This document shows, piece by piece, positions 31,633 through 41,106 of a stretch of DNA of 62,151 nucleotides; position 1 is the stretch's first letter; each line of letters begins with the position of its first letter. Source of the stretch: DATLNM01 sp035536775. GTDB lineage: Bacteria; Actinomycetota; CADDZG01; WHSQ01. The translations under genes were made by a program, and so were the position numbers. Where the stretch lies: the NCBI GenBank assembly GCA_035536775.1, contig DATLNM010000023.1, positions 1-62,151 on the forward strand, given 5' to 3'. The notes under the pieces were generated by a model. The model was not told the origin of the DNA and made no database searches. It worked only from the letters and a program-made list of their open reading frames with translations.

Positions 31633-34449
31633 CTAGCTCGAGATCCGCAGGTGGCCCGCGGAATTGCCTCTGGTTCCCGGCCACAGGATCCGATAGGTGC
31701 CGCACCTCGGCGCGTCCAGCGAGAAGCGTGAGCGGCCATCGAGGCGCGCCCGGTCGAGTGGGCGCATCGTCTCCCCGCGACGGAACAGGAACACCCTTGA
31801 CCCTGGACGTGCAGGACGCACTCGGCCTCTGACGGTGAACCCTCCATCGCAGCGCACCGGCACGACGGCCGACACGACGGCCGACACCTTGACGAGCGTC
31901 GACTGTGAGAAGGCGCCGGTACATCCAGCTCCCACGAGGGGTTGGGCGACGTAGTTGGCATTGACGCCCGAGCGAACCCGCGCGGTCCACGGCGCAGTGC
32001 GATTCAGGCCTTCGACGCGGGTGACCTCGCTAAAGAACTCCTCCCCGGGGCCTTGCCGGTAGATCGCCACACCGAACGGGCCGTCACAACGCTGAGGCAC
32101 CGACAGCCGGCCAGACAGGACCACGGGGCGGCCGAAACGCACGCGCCTTCTCGCCGCCTCCAGGGAAGACTCCGCTACGGGTGTCTGCGATGGCCCGCCA
32201 GGGGACGCGCTTGGTGAGGGGGTAGGCGTCGATCCGCCTGCCCCTCCCCCGGTTCCACCTGCCGGTGACGAGGACGGCTGAACCGAAGCGCCAGGGGACG
32301 GGAACGAGCCCGGGCCTCCCGAGCCTCCGGGAGGGGTGGGGCCAGATGTGGCTCCCGGCGCGCCCGAAGGGGTGCTACCGGGCGCGGTCGGACCCGAGGG
32401 TCCGGCGCTCGGCCCGGTCGACGGCCCACTGCTCGCGGGCGCGGGGGCGCTTTGGGTCGGCGAAGGGTCGGCGGGCGGAGCGCCCGGGAGGAAGACGGGC
32501 GACGGTGCGAGCGCGAACTTGACGGTGTTGGCGTAACCGTCCCCCACCACCATGTCCGCCGAGCTCGTCGGCGCGGCCCACTGGTACTGCTGGCCGTCGA
32601 CCTCGGTAGTGGGCTTCGTGGTCCACGCGTTGTCGGTGTCGCTCGTGATCAGGAAGTGAAGACCGTGACAGCCGTAGCAGGCCTGGCGCCGCGGGGTGAC
32701 GGGCACTCCGCCGACACATGGTTTCTCGGAGTCCGGAAGTCTGTCGCCCGGTTGGATGCGCGGGGCCGGATCGTCCCCTGTCCCGTCATCGAAACACGCG
32801 TCGTCCCGGTAATACGGGATGACGTCGGGGTGCTCCGCGCCTTGGATGTTGTTGAGCTGGAACATATAGACGAGGGAACCTGCGGTGCCCTCACCTGCGA
32901 TCTGCTCCCAGTTGAAGATCGAGATCGGCCGCGAAAAAGTCGGGTCCGTCGCATCGAAGTACGTCTGCTGGCCGGCAGCTTCCTGATCGACGTTGCCGAC
33001 ATTCTCGTCGTTGATCCCATCGACGGGCACGCCTTCGATCGTCTGCTCGTTGTAGTACTTCGCCACGCTCTCGTCGTTGTGGTCCCAGGACGTGTAGAGG
33101 CCGTCGGGGGGGATGGGGTGGACCCTCAAGAAGTAACGGTTCACGACGAGGTCTCGATAGAAGTACTCGCGCTTCGTTACGTTCGTGCCTGAGTCGGCGC
33201 CCCACGTCTCACGGATGGCACGCACCGGGCCCATGCGCTCACCGAGAAGCGCGGAGTTCGCCTCCCAGTTGACCTGCTCGTCTTCGAACCCGACGGCAGA
33301 GATGTCAGAGTCCGGCGACTGCTGGAACGCACGGCCCTTCCATCGATCGACGAGGTCCGGTCCGTAAGGACAGAGGTTCTCGACGCGGTGACATCCGGGT
33401 ACGGGAGCCGCAGTCGTGCGCACACGCATGCTGCGGACCATCCAACGACCCGACGCCCGCCACTGGTAAGCCTCGGTCGAGACGGTCGTGCCGTCGCGCG
33501 GGAACCGGTCGGTGGACGGTCTGGGAGTCGAAGAGTTAGAGATGCCGAACTGGCCCATCTTGGACGGATGCGTCTCACAGACCGTCCCCGGCAGGTTGGG
33601 GCCGTATCCGGTGTTCGACGTTCCGAGCTCCTCGGGATCATCGTCCGAGAACGTGTGCCGGTCGATCCATTCGTCGGCATCGGCGTCCCGCCGGTAATTG
33701 ACGTAGCCGTTGTTCCCATTGAACGAAGAGCCACCAGGACGCTGGAACAGATAGACGTATGTGTCGGCGCCTGTGAGCGGATCATTCAAGCCAATCTCAT
33801 ATCGCTCGGCGATGGCACCTGGAGGGGCAGGCGCATCGATCGGTGCATCCGGGCCGGCATCGGATGCCATAAACACGATCTCATCGTCATGGTCGAGCGT
33901 GGGAACGGGGTCCTGGGTCGGAAAACCCGCGTAGATGCTCGGGTCCTCCTCGCCCGGTTGGTTGGGGTAGCGGGCGACACACTCCCCTGCGACCTTCTTC
34001 CACGATTCGATGTCCCACTGGTAGGTGAGCTCCTCGTCGGTCCCTGAGTAGATGCCGAAATCAGATCGACCGTTGGCGAGGAAATACGGGAAGCGCTGGT
34101 CGACCTGCACGGGCACCTCTTCGAAAGACTCGGTCGTGGCATTCCACCTGAACGCCGCGAGGCGTGAGACATCCACACCCTGGTTGATCGATCCGTCGAC
34201 CGTGTCGGTCGGTACGAAGAGCGTCCCGTTGTGAGCATCGCGTACCTCGTCGATGGCGCCGCTCGGATAAGGATTCGCCTGGCCTTGCGCCGGGAGGCGC
34301 GCCCATGCCGGCAGGAGGGCTCCCTGAAGGATGACCGGCTCGACGGCCCTGTTGACGGCGGTGGGCGACTGCGTGTGGCCGGGAGGTGCTCCCACGAGGA
34401 CCGCGGCGAGCGACGCGACGACAGAGAAGATGGCAAGGCGAGTACGCAT
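31633..34449 (-). CDS. Large secreted protein with one CxxCH motif and Pro/Ser/Gly linker
   Basis: 938 aa. A signal peptide ends near GAPPGHTQ. The main part (about 30-680) is Trp/Tyr/Asp-rich with no family recognised by eye. Near residue 600 a single CYGCHGLHF motif could bind a c-type haem, or the Cys may be disulfide-bonded. A Pro/Ser/Thr/Gly-rich linker (about 675-770) follows, then two beta-sandwich-like segments (about 775-938) each with paired Cys. There is no membrane anchor or sorting motif. It is probably an exported or cell-surface protein, perhaps redox-related. Confidence 0.7.
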   Translation of the reverse strand: MRTRLAIFSVVASLAAVLVGAPPGHTQSPTAVNRAVEPVILQGALLPAWARLPAQGQANPYPSGAIDEVRDAHNGTLFVPTDTVDGSINQGVDVSRLAAFRWNATTESFEEVPVQVDQRFPYFLANGRSDFGIYSGTDEELTYQWDIESWKKVAGECVARYPNQPGEEDPSIYAGFPTQDPVPTLDHDDEIVFMASDAGPDAPIDAPAPPGAIAERYEIGLNDPLTGADTYVYLFQRPGGSSFNGNNGYVNYRRDADADEWIDRHTFSDDDPEELGTSNTGYGPNLPGTVCETHPSKMGQFGISNSSTPRPSTDRFPRDGTTVSTEAYQWRASGRWMVRSMRVRTTAAPVPGCHRVENLCPYGPDLVDRWKGRAFQQSPDSDISAVGFEDEQVNWEANSALLGERMGPVRAIRETWGADSGTNVTKREYFYRDLVVNRYFLRVHPIPPDGLYTSWDHNDESVAKYYNEQTIEGVPVDGINDENVGNVDQEAAGQQTYFDATDPTFSRPISIFNWEQIAGEGTAGSLVYMFQLNNIQGAEHPDVIPYYRDDACFDDGTGDDPAPRIQPGDRLPDSEKPCVGGVPVTPRRQACYGCHGLHFLITSDTDNAWTTKPTTEVDGQQYQWAAPTSSADMVVGDGYANTVKFALAPSPVFLPGAPPADPSPTQSAPAPASSGPSTGPSAGPSGPTAPGSTPSGAPGATSGPTPPGGSGGPGSFPSPGASVQPSSSPAGGTGGGAGGSTPTPSPSASPGGPSQTPVAESSLEAARRRVRFGRPVVLSGRLSVPQRCDGPFGVAIYRQGPGEEFFSEVTRVEGLNRTAPWTARVRSGVNANYVAQPLVGAGCTGAFSQSTLVKVSAVVSAVVPVRCDGGFTVRGRVRPARPGSRVFLFRRGETMRPLDRARLDGRSRFSLDAPRCGTYRILWPGTRGNSAGHLRISS

Positions 34450-34583
34450 GGAAGAAGGGTCCCCCCCGATGTTGGCCGTCCGCCCCCCGGACCCCCCGGA
34501 AACGACCTCTTTGCTATCTAACGCCCCGTATCTTCTCCTTGTTCCCGGTCTTCCCTCCCAGCTGGGCGCATTTGCTCTTTGCG

Positions 34584-36575
34584 CTAGTCCAGGAGTTTGG
34601 TGAACGCAGCCTCGTCGAGGACGGGGACGCCGAGCGTCACCGCCTTGTCGTGCTTGGATCCCGGGTTCTCTCCCACGACCACGAAATCGGTCTTCTTAGA
34701 GACGCTCGAAGCGACCTTGCCCCCCCGGTCCTCGACCGCCGCGATGGCCTCGCTCCGACTGAACCCTTCGAGGGTGCCGGTGACCACGAACGTCCTGCCG
34801 CTGAGTGGCCCGGAAGCGACTCGGGCAACTTCGGTCGGATCGACCCCGGCGGCCTGCAGCTTGGCGATGACCTGAAGGTTCCCTTTCTGGTCGAAGAAGT
34901 CACGTATCGAGGTCGCGATGACGGGCCCGATGCCCTCGATCCCCTCGAGCTCCTCTTGAGTGATGGTCTTGAGGCGATCGAGCGAACCAACCTCGGCCGC
35001 GAGGTCTCGACCCGATGTGCCGCCGACGTGTCTGATGCCGAGTCCAATCAGGAGGTTGGAGAGGGGTCGCTTCTTCGAGGCTTCGATCGCCCGCATCAGG
35101 TTGTCGATCGACTTCTCGCCGAAGCCCTCGAGTTCTGCGAGTTGCTCGCGCGTCAACGAGTAGATGTCCCCGACATCTCTCAACCACCCACGATCGACCA
35201 TCGCGATGATCGTCTGGTAACCGAGACCCTCGATGTCCATCCCGCCGCGCGACGCGAAGTGGAACAAGCGCTCGACGCGCTGGGACGGACAGTCGATCCC
35301 CGTGCAGCGTGCGACCGCCTCTCCTTCGGGCCGCACGATGTCCGAGCCACACGAGGGGCACTTCTTGGGCATCTTGAACTTGCGTTCCTTGCCCGTTCGT
35401 TTCGAAGTGACCGGGCCGACGACTTCCGGGATGACGTCTCCGGCACGACGCACGACGACCGTGTCGCCGATCCGGATGTCCTTGCGTTTGACCTCGTCTT
35501 CGTTGTGCAACGTCGCCGTCGAGACCGTGACGCCACCGACGAAAACAGGCTCCAGTTGGGCCCACGGAGTCGCGGCTCCGGTCCGGCCGACATGCACGCT
35601 GATGTTCTTGACCAGGGTCGTTCGCTCTTCGGGCGGGAACTTGTACGCGATCGCCCAGCGAGGCGCTTTCGACGTGGAGCCGAGCTCCTCCTGCTCGGAG
35701 ATCGGATCGACCTTGACGACAACGCCGTCGATCTCATAAGGCACATCGTGGCGATGCTCCTGCCAGTGCGCGCAGAACTCGTAGACCTCCTCGAGTGTCG
35801 TGAGCCTGCGGTTCTCGGGATTCGTCCTCAACCCGAGATCTCGCAAGGTCTCGAGGGCCTCCCAGTGCGACGTGAAGCGCGCACCACGAAGGAACCCCAC
35901 GCCATGGCAGATGAGAGACAGATTGCGCGACGCGGTCACCTTGGGGTCCTTCTGTCGCAGCGAGCCCGCTGCTGCATTGCGTGGATTCGCGAACGTCTTT
36001 GCGCCGGCGTCCCCGAGGGTCTCGTTGAGTTTGGTGAACTCGTCCGTTCGCATGTAGACCTCGCCCCGGACCTCCATGACCGAGGGCGGCTTGCCCTGGA
36101 GTCGCAGCGGGACGGCGCGCACGGTCTTGAGGTTCCCGGTGATGTCCTCGCCCACCAGCCCATTGCCACGAGTAGCGCCCTTCACGAGCGCGCCGTCCTC
36201 ATAGATCAGGTTGACCGCGATGCCGTCCATCTTCACTTCGCCGACGAATCCACCCGGCGTACCGATCAAGCGCTCGAGACGACGGCCCCACGCCTGCAAC
36301 TCCTCGATCGAGAAGCTGTTGTCCAGCGACATCATCGGAGCCCGGTGCTGAACCGGCGCGAAGAGGTCAGAGGGCGGCGCGCCGACGCGCTGCGTGGGCG
36401 AGTCCGGCGTGACGAGGTCCGGCCACTCGGTCTCGAGCTCGATCAACTCGGTCATGAGCGCGTCGTACTCGACATCGGCCAGCTCGGGATCGTCGAGGAC
36501 GTAGTACCTATACGCGTGGTGGTCGATCGTCTTGCGAAGCTCGGCGAGCCTCGCCGCGGCCTGTTTCTTCGTCAT
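34584..36575 (-). CDS. ligA: NAD-dependent DNA ligase
   Basis: 663 aa with the full LigA order: domain Ia for NAD (YRYYVLDDPELADVEYDAL), adenylation domain with Lys115 in EVKMDG, OB fold, Cys4 zinc finger (CPSCGSDIVRP, CTGIDCPSQ), helix-hairpin-helix repeats and a C-terminal BRCT domain (FVVTGTLEGFSRSEA). It seals nicks in replication and repair. It is the last gene of a coupled set; its ATG overlaps the methyltransferase stop (ATGA). Confidence 0.97.
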   Translation of the reverse strand: MTKKQAAARLAELRKTIDHHAYRYYVLDDPELADVEYDALMTELIELETEWPDLVTPDSPTQRVGAPPSDLFAPVQHRAPMMSLDNSFSIEELQAWGRRLERLIGTPGGFVGEVKMDGIAVNLIYEDGALVKGATRGNGLVGEDITGNLKTVRAVPLRLQGKPPSVMEVRGEVYMRTDEFTKLNETLGDAGAKTFANPRNAAAGSLRQKDPKVTASRNLSLICHGVGFLRGARFTSHWEALETLRDLGLRTNPENRRLTTLEEVYEFCAHWQEHRHDVPYEIDGVVVKVDPISEQEELGSTSKAPRWAIAYKFPPEERTTLVKNISVHVGRTGAATPWAQLEPVFVGGVTVSTATLHNEDEVKRKDIRIGDTVVVRRAGDVIPEVVGPVTSKRTGKERKFKMPKKCPSCGSDIVRPEGEAVARCTGIDCPSQRVERLFHFASRGGMDIEGLGYQTIIAMVDRGWLRDVGDIYSLTREQLAELEGFGEKSIDNLMRAIEASKKRPLSNLLIGLGIRHVGGTSGRDLAAEVGSLDRLKTITQEELEGIEGIGPVIATSIRDFFDQKGNLQVIAKLQAAGVDPTEVARVASGPLSGRTFVVTGTLEGFSRSEAIAAVEDRGGKVASSVSKKTDFVVVGENPGSKHDKAVTLGVPVLDEAAFTKLLD

Positions 36576-37315
36576 CTCTTGGCCAACAACATGATGCGGC
36601 GCCTTACGAACGTCCAGTCGTCTTCATGGCGCTCGAACGACATCCCCATCTCGCCGCCGTGTCGCTCGATCAGATCGCGTACCGATCCGATCCTGTCCTC
36701 GGGAAACTCCTCGGGCGCCAACCAGTGGCTCAGGGAATCGGCTTGGTCGTGGACCCTCTCGTCGACGATCTCCAGGCCACATGACTGCGCCATCAGACGG
36801 TAGGCGGACGGTGGGCGCGACACCGCGTGCGATGGATCGCGGAGGCGCTCCAGTGCCGTCATCGCTTGGGCGGCCTCAAAGCTCTCGGGGGCGACCTGAT
36901 CCACGATGAGCACGGAACCGCCGGGGCGCGTCGCGCGGCGCATCTCCCGCACTACATCGGCGGGCTCCCACACGTGATGAAGCATCTGCGCGCACGCGAC
37001 GAGGTCCATCGCTGCTGAACGGACCGGAAGGTGGGTGGCCGAGCCCACGAGCGAGAGAATCTCAGGGTGAGACTTGGCGGCGACCGCGACCATCGCGGGC
37101 GTCAGGTCGACGCCTATCAGGGTGCCCGCGTGGCCGATGAACCTCGCGAGGAAGTTGCCCGTCCCAGAACCGGCTTCGAGGATCGAGCCGCCGGGTTCGA
37201 GCCCCGAGAAACCGACGACGTCCATCGCGTCGAAGCGCGCCGCCGTGCGCGCGTCGAACAACTCGGCGGTCCTGGTGAACTCTTCAACGATCGCGCTGTG
37301 CTCTGCGCGGGTCAC
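36572..37315 (-). CDS. Class I SAM-dependent methyltransferase
   Basis: 247 aa from GTG 37315 (GTGA overlap with mnmA). Motif I ILEAGSGTGNFL, acidic VDLTPAMVAVA, and LVACAQMLHHV are typical of Methyltransf_11/UbiE-like enzymes acting on small molecules. The position between mnmA and ligA suggests a tRNA or nucleic-acid link, but the sequence does not show it. No specific substrate can be given. Confidence 0.85.
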   Translation of the reverse strand: MTRAEHSAIVEEFTRTAELFDARTAARFDAMDVVGFSGLEPGGSILEAGSGTGNFLARFIGHAGTLIGVDLTPAMVAVAAKSHPEILSLVGSATHLPVRSAAMDLVACAQMLHHVWEPADVVREMRRATRPGGSVLIVDQVAPESFEAAQAMTALERLRDPSHAVSRPPSAYRLMAQSCGLEIVDERVHDQADSLSHWLAPEEFPEDRIGSVRDLIERHGGEMGMSFERHEDDWTFVRRRIMLLAKR

Positions 37316-38430
37316 TGGTCGGCCAATGCCGGAACGAGAGGGCCCTCCACACCCACGGGGATCGTCGAGGCGACGATGCCTCCGCCGACGACCTCGTCCC
37401 CGGCAGGCCCCGAGAAGAGGACGGCCGATTGTCCCGGCGCCAGCGCGTCGGGTGGTTCCTCGAAGTCGAGTATCAGTCGGTGGGCGTCGGGGCGGAGGCG
37501 CGCCGCGAAGACATCGCCGTGTGCACGGCATTGCACCAGCACGCGCTCGGCGGCGTTGGGTACAGCACCGGTGAAGCTGACTTCATCGAGGATGGCGGTG
37601 CCCACACGGAGCTCTTCCTTTGGCCCAACGCGCAGGATGTTCTCGGCTGCATCGATGCCCGTTACGAAGACCGGCATCCCGAGCGAGACGCCGAGGCCAC
37701 GCCGTTGCCCGACCGTGTAGCGGCCGATGCCTTCGTGCGTCCCCAGGGTGCGCCCGGTCGAATCGACGATCCGTCCCGGACGCGCCGCTGCGGGGATGTG
37801 CTCGCGCGCATAGGAACCGAAGTCTCCGTCGCGCACGAAGCAGATCTCTTGGGAGTCCGGCTTAGCCGCAGTCCTCAATCCGAGTCGTTCCGCGATCGCC
37901 CGGGTCTCCGTCTTGTGGAGATCGCCCACGGGGAATGCACATTGCCGAAGCTTGTCTTGAGTCAACATCCACAGGACGTAGGACTGGTCCTTCGATGGAT
38001 CGACCCCACGGCGCAGACGCCACCTGCCCCCGTACTGATCCACGCGTGCGTAATGACCGGTCGCGAGGATGTCGGCCCCGAGCGCGCGTGCACGCTCGAG
38101 CAATGCATCGAACTTGACCCACTGATTGCACCTGACGCACGGGTTCGGGGTCCGTCCTTCGCTGTAGGCCGCATGGAAATCCCGTACGACGGTCCGCTCG
38201 AAGTGCTCGGCCATATTGAGGCAGTAGAACGGTATGTCCAGTACGTCGGCCACGCGCCGGGCGTCATCGGCCGCGCCGACGTTGCAGCAGCCGGAGTTCG
38301 AGTTGGCTCCGTCGTCGCTCCACAGCTTGAGCATGATCCCCGTTACGTCGTGACCGGCTTCGACGAGCAACGCCGCGGCCACGGACGAATCGACCCCGCC
38401 CGACATCGCGACGACGGCCCTCTTGCTCAT
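37312..38430 (-). CDS. mnmA: tRNA-specific 2-thiouridylase
   Basis: 372 aa from ATG 38430, overlapping the iscS stop (ATGA). The PP-loop AMSGGVDSSVAAALL binds ATP, and catalytic Cys residues are in NPCVRCNQWVKF and DSQEICFV. MnmA thiolates U34 of Lys, Glu and Gln tRNAs using sulfur passed from a cysteine desulfurase, here the gene directly upstream. An additional Cys pair (GCCNVGA) follows the PP-loop region as in actinobacterial homologues. Confidence 0.96.
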   Translation of the reverse strand: MSKRAVVAMSGGVDSSVAAALLVEAGHDVTGIMLKLWSDDGANSNSGCCNVGAADDARRVADVLDIPFYCLNMAEHFERTVVRDFHAAYSEGRTPNPCVRCNQWVKFDALLERARALGADILATGHYARVDQYGGRWRLRRGVDPSKDQSYVLWMLTQDKLRQCAFPVGDLHKTETRAIAERLGLRTAAKPDSQEICFVRDGDFGSYAREHIPAAARPGRIVDSTGRTLGTHEGIGRYTVGQRRGLGVSLGMPVFVTGIDAAENILRVGPKEELRVGTAILDEVSFTGAVPNAAERVLVQCRAHGDVFAARLRPDAHRLILDFEEPPDALAPGQSAVLFSGPAGDEVVGGGIVASTIPVGVEGPLVPALADQ

Positions 38431-39572
38431 GAGACGAGCCTCGCTCGCTTGACCGCCTCGGGCAAAGCCTTGACGACCGCGTCGACATCTTCGGCACTCG
38501 AGTCGCGGCCGAGCGAGAACCGAAGGCTCCCGCGCGCGACCTCCCGCGGCGTCCCGATAGCGAGGAGAACGTGCGACGGGTCTAACGCGCCCGAAGCGCA
38601 CGCGGCTCCCGATGAGCACGCGACCCCAGCTTGGTCGAGCAGCAGCAACAGCGTCTCCCCGTCGGTGCCGGGGATCGCGACATTGAGGTTGCCCGCGACG
38701 CGGCGCTCCATCGTCCCGTTCACGACGATGTCGGGGATCTCGCTGCGCAATCCCTCGAGCAGATGTGCACGGAGCCCTTCGAGACGCTCCGCCTTCGAGT
38801 CGATCTCCTTCTCAGCGAGCTGAGCGGCGACCCCGAACCCGACGATCCCTGCGACGTTGAGAGTTCCCGAACGCACTCCGCGCTCTTGTCCGCCGCCGTG
38901 CACGAGCGCCTCGACCGCGACGCCGGAGCGAACGAACAGCGCGCCCACACCCTTGGGTCCTCCGAGCTTGTGGGCTGAGAATGCCGCGAGGTCGACACCC
39001 CAACGGTGGACATCGACCGGGATGTTGCCCAGGGCCTGGACGGCGTCGGTATGGACAAGGACATCGGGAGAGGCGCCCTTGGCCGCGACCACGATCTCTC
39101 GGATCGGCTGGATCGTTCCTATCTCGTTGTTAACCGCCATGACGGCTACGAGGATCGTCGACGGGCGCGTGGCTTCTGTCACGGCTCCCAGCGACACGAT
39201 GCCGTCGGCCTCGACGGGGATGGTTGTCACTTCGAGGCCTGTCTTGCTGAGCCAGGATGCCGCGTCGAGGACCGCGTGGTGCTCGAACGCCGACACTGCG
39301 ACATGGCTGCCACTGCCCCTGCGCTTCGAAGCAGCACCCTTGATGGCGATGTTGTCTGCCTCGGTGCCACCCGCGGTGAAGAAGATCTCTGACGGGCTCG
39401 CCCCGACCGCTCCCGCAACCCGCTCGCGGGCCTCCTCTACGGCTTCGCGCGCCTTACGACCGAACGAGTGGACAGACGAGGGGTTGCCGTGGTTGTCCGA
39501 GAGGACGTCCAGCATGGCGTCTCGGACCTCGGGTACCAGCGGTGTCGAGGCAGCGTGATCGAGGTAATGCAT
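38427..39572 (-). CDS. iscS: Cysteine desulfurase (NifS/IscS)
   Basis: 381 aa from ATG 39572. PLP-binding Lys in SAHKLGGPKGVG, N-terminal YLDHAASTPL and the persulfide Cys in ACSSGAACASGALDPSH. It converts cysteine to alanine and hands sulfur to acceptors. Direct coupling to mnmA points to tRNA thiolation as its main customer; no isc or suf assembly genes are adjacent, though a NifU-like protein lies at 50798. Confidence 0.94.
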   Translation of the reverse strand: MHYLDHAASTPLVPEVRDAMLDVLSDNHGNPSSVHSFGRKAREAVEEARERVAGAVGASPSEIFFTAGGTEADNIAIKGAASKRRGSGSHVAVSAFEHHAVLDAASWLSKTGLEVTTIPVEADGIVSLGAVTEATRPSTILVAVMAVNNEIGTIQPIREIVVAAKGASPDVLVHTDAVQALGNIPVDVHRWGVDLAAFSAHKLGGPKGVGALFVRSGVAVEALVHGGGQERGVRSGTLNVAGIVGFGVAAQLAEKEIDSKAERLEGLRAHLLEGLRSEIPDIVVNGTMERRVAGNLNVAIPGTDGETLLLLLDQAGVACSSGAACASGALDPSHVLLAIGTPREVARGSLRFSLGRDSSAEDVDAVVKALPEAVKRARLVS

Positions 39573-39626
39573 CCGCTCAGGATACGAGGCGTCGCGCCAC
39601 ACCCGGGCGTCGCGCGGCCCGCGCGA

Positions 39627-40694
39627 TCAGTCGGGGTGGAGTCTGAGGATGTCTATGCCGCGGTAGAGGTCGACGTGGTAGATGAGGTCGTCCCCCATCC
39701 AGTAGGACGAGAACGCATCACCGGCGTGCCCCCTGAACCACCCGACCTGCTCGATGGTGCCGTCCGGCTTCACTTCGAGGATCTGGGTGCCCTCCCCGTA
39801 CCACGCCACCGTCACCAGACCGCCATTGTGGAAGTCGGGATGCTCTTGGAACCAGTGAGAGCTCGCCGAGGACGGACTCCACGAGTCGATCAGCTCGAAG
39901 CTCCTCTTCTTCTTCCAGCCGGTCGTGTCGTAGGTGAGGAACGGTCCGTTGGTGCCCTCCCCCTCCATCAGCAGGAAGCGGTCCTTGCCCTTGTTGGGCC
40001 AGCGCGCTGAGTGGAACAACCAGGATGCGGGGTCGGGATGCTCGCCCTGTGCGAGGACCTTGGGCTTGAGGGGGTTACGCACGTCGAGCGCCAGCAGCGG
40101 ACTCGAGATCGTCGAGATGATGACGAAGCCCTTCTTGAACTCCTCGACGTCGTGCCCGTCGTCGGTGAGTCCGATGAGCTCGTGCCAGTCGCCAGCGAGC
40201 TTCGGGCTCGACGGGTTTCGGAGATCGACGATCGATCCATCGGAGCCGTATCCCCAATCGCAATCCAGGATGCAGCTCATCGTGTGGTCGCCGGCGCCCG
40301 GAAGCTGTGCGATCTGAACCGGAAGCGTCGGGTCCTCGACGTCCCAGATGTGCAGGATGTTCTGCGGCAGTGACTCCGAGAACAACAGGATCTTTCCGTT
40401 GGTCGCAACGTCTTCGTTCTCGAACGCGAAACCGAACGGCGTAGTGCTGAGTAGCGCCGGGTTCATCGCATCACTGACGTCGTAGATCGAGAACGCCCGC
40501 CAGCTCGTGACATAGAGGAGATCGCCCACCAGGCGCGCGCCCGTGCCCGTGACGGCGTCAAATGGGACGTGCTTCAACCACTCGACGTTGTCGCTCGACT
40601 CGCCGCCGAGGCTCGTTCCCGCGCCCGCCGAGGGGACGCCGGACGCGCCGAGGACCATCGCCGCGGCGAGAAAAGCGATCAGTTTCTTGCGCAT
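39627..40694 (-). CDS. Secreted LVIVD-repeat beta-propeller protein
   Basis: A signal peptide (MRKKLIAFLAAAMVLGASG) is followed by repeats resembling LVIVD units: LLYVTSWRAFSIYDVSDAMN, NILHIWDVEDPTLPVQIA, PLLALDVRNPLKPKV, IYHVDLYRGIDILRL. Such domains form extracellular beta-propellers of unknown function in bacteria and archaea. A GTG at 40721 would add nine residues; neither start has a clear ribosome site. A CILDCDWGYG Cys pair may form a disulfide. Confidence 0.75.
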   Translation of the reverse strand: MRKKLIAFLAAAMVLGASGVPSAGAGTSLGGESSDNVEWLKHVPFDAVTGTGARLVGDLLYVTSWRAFSIYDVSDAMNPALLSTTPFGFAFENEDVATNGKILLFSESLPQNILHIWDVEDPTLPVQIAQLPGAGDHTMSCILDCDWGYGSDGSIVDLRNPSSPKLAGDWHELIGLTDDGHDVEEFKKGFVIISTISSPLLALDVRNPLKPKVLAQGEHPDPASWLFHSARWPNKGKDRFLLMEGEGTNGPFLTYDTTGWKKKRSFELIDSWSPSSASSHWFQEHPDFHNGGLVTVAWYGEGTQILEVKPDGTIEQVGWFRGHAGDAFSSYWMGDDLIYHVDLYRGIDILRLHPD

Positions 40695-40726
40695 ATGGGG
40701 TGATTTCGCCTTCCAGGCCACACTTC

Positions 40727-41104
40727 CTATTGACCCCCCGGTGGCTCCTCGGACAACCGGCGCTCTAGATCCTCGATCTGCTCGTCGAGATCCTCGAGGG
40801 CGGCGCTCTTGCGCCGCCGCTCGAAGTCCTTCATCCGCTGCGGGTAACCCATCACCAACGCGTCGTACACCGGTATGCCACGGGTTTCGCAGAACGCGAC
40901 CGCGTCGGAGGGCTCGCGCACGGCCGCCCGGAGATGTTCGCCGTTACGGTCGACGAGCAGAAGCGTGGTCGGGCTTGTCGAGGTCTGTGGTTCGATGAAA
41001 CCTTCGATGCCCTTCCGCTCGGCCGCGAAGACCTCCAGCTCACCGAGCGCCGGATTGTTCTTCCGGTTGAAGAATCCACGGATCCTGTCGCCGAACGACG
41101 CCAC
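40727..41104 (-). CDS. Hypothetical protein coupled to etfA
   Basis: 125 aa from GTG 41104, 2 bases after the etfA stop, with AAGGGG 5 bases before it. The centre (FAAERKGIEGFIEPQ, TTLLLVDRNGEHLRAAV) looks like an alpha/beta fold, and the C-terminal third is a charged coiled coil (ALEDLDEQIEDLERRLSEE). No known family is recognised. Position suggests a role with the electron-transfer flavoprotein, but that is inference. Confidence 0.7.
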   Translation of the reverse strand: MASFGDRIRGFFNRKNNPALGELEVFAAERKGIEGFIEPQTSTSPTTLLLVDRNGEHLRAAVREPSDAVAFCETRGIPVYDALVMGYPQRMKDFERRRKSAALEDLDEQIEDLERRLSEEPPGGQ

Positions 41105-41106
41105 GG

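Noticed and set aside
34386..36803. 805-codon + strand ORF opposite ligA
   Set aside because: LigA on the other strand has all catalytic and zinc motifs; the antisense frame is open only because of high GC.
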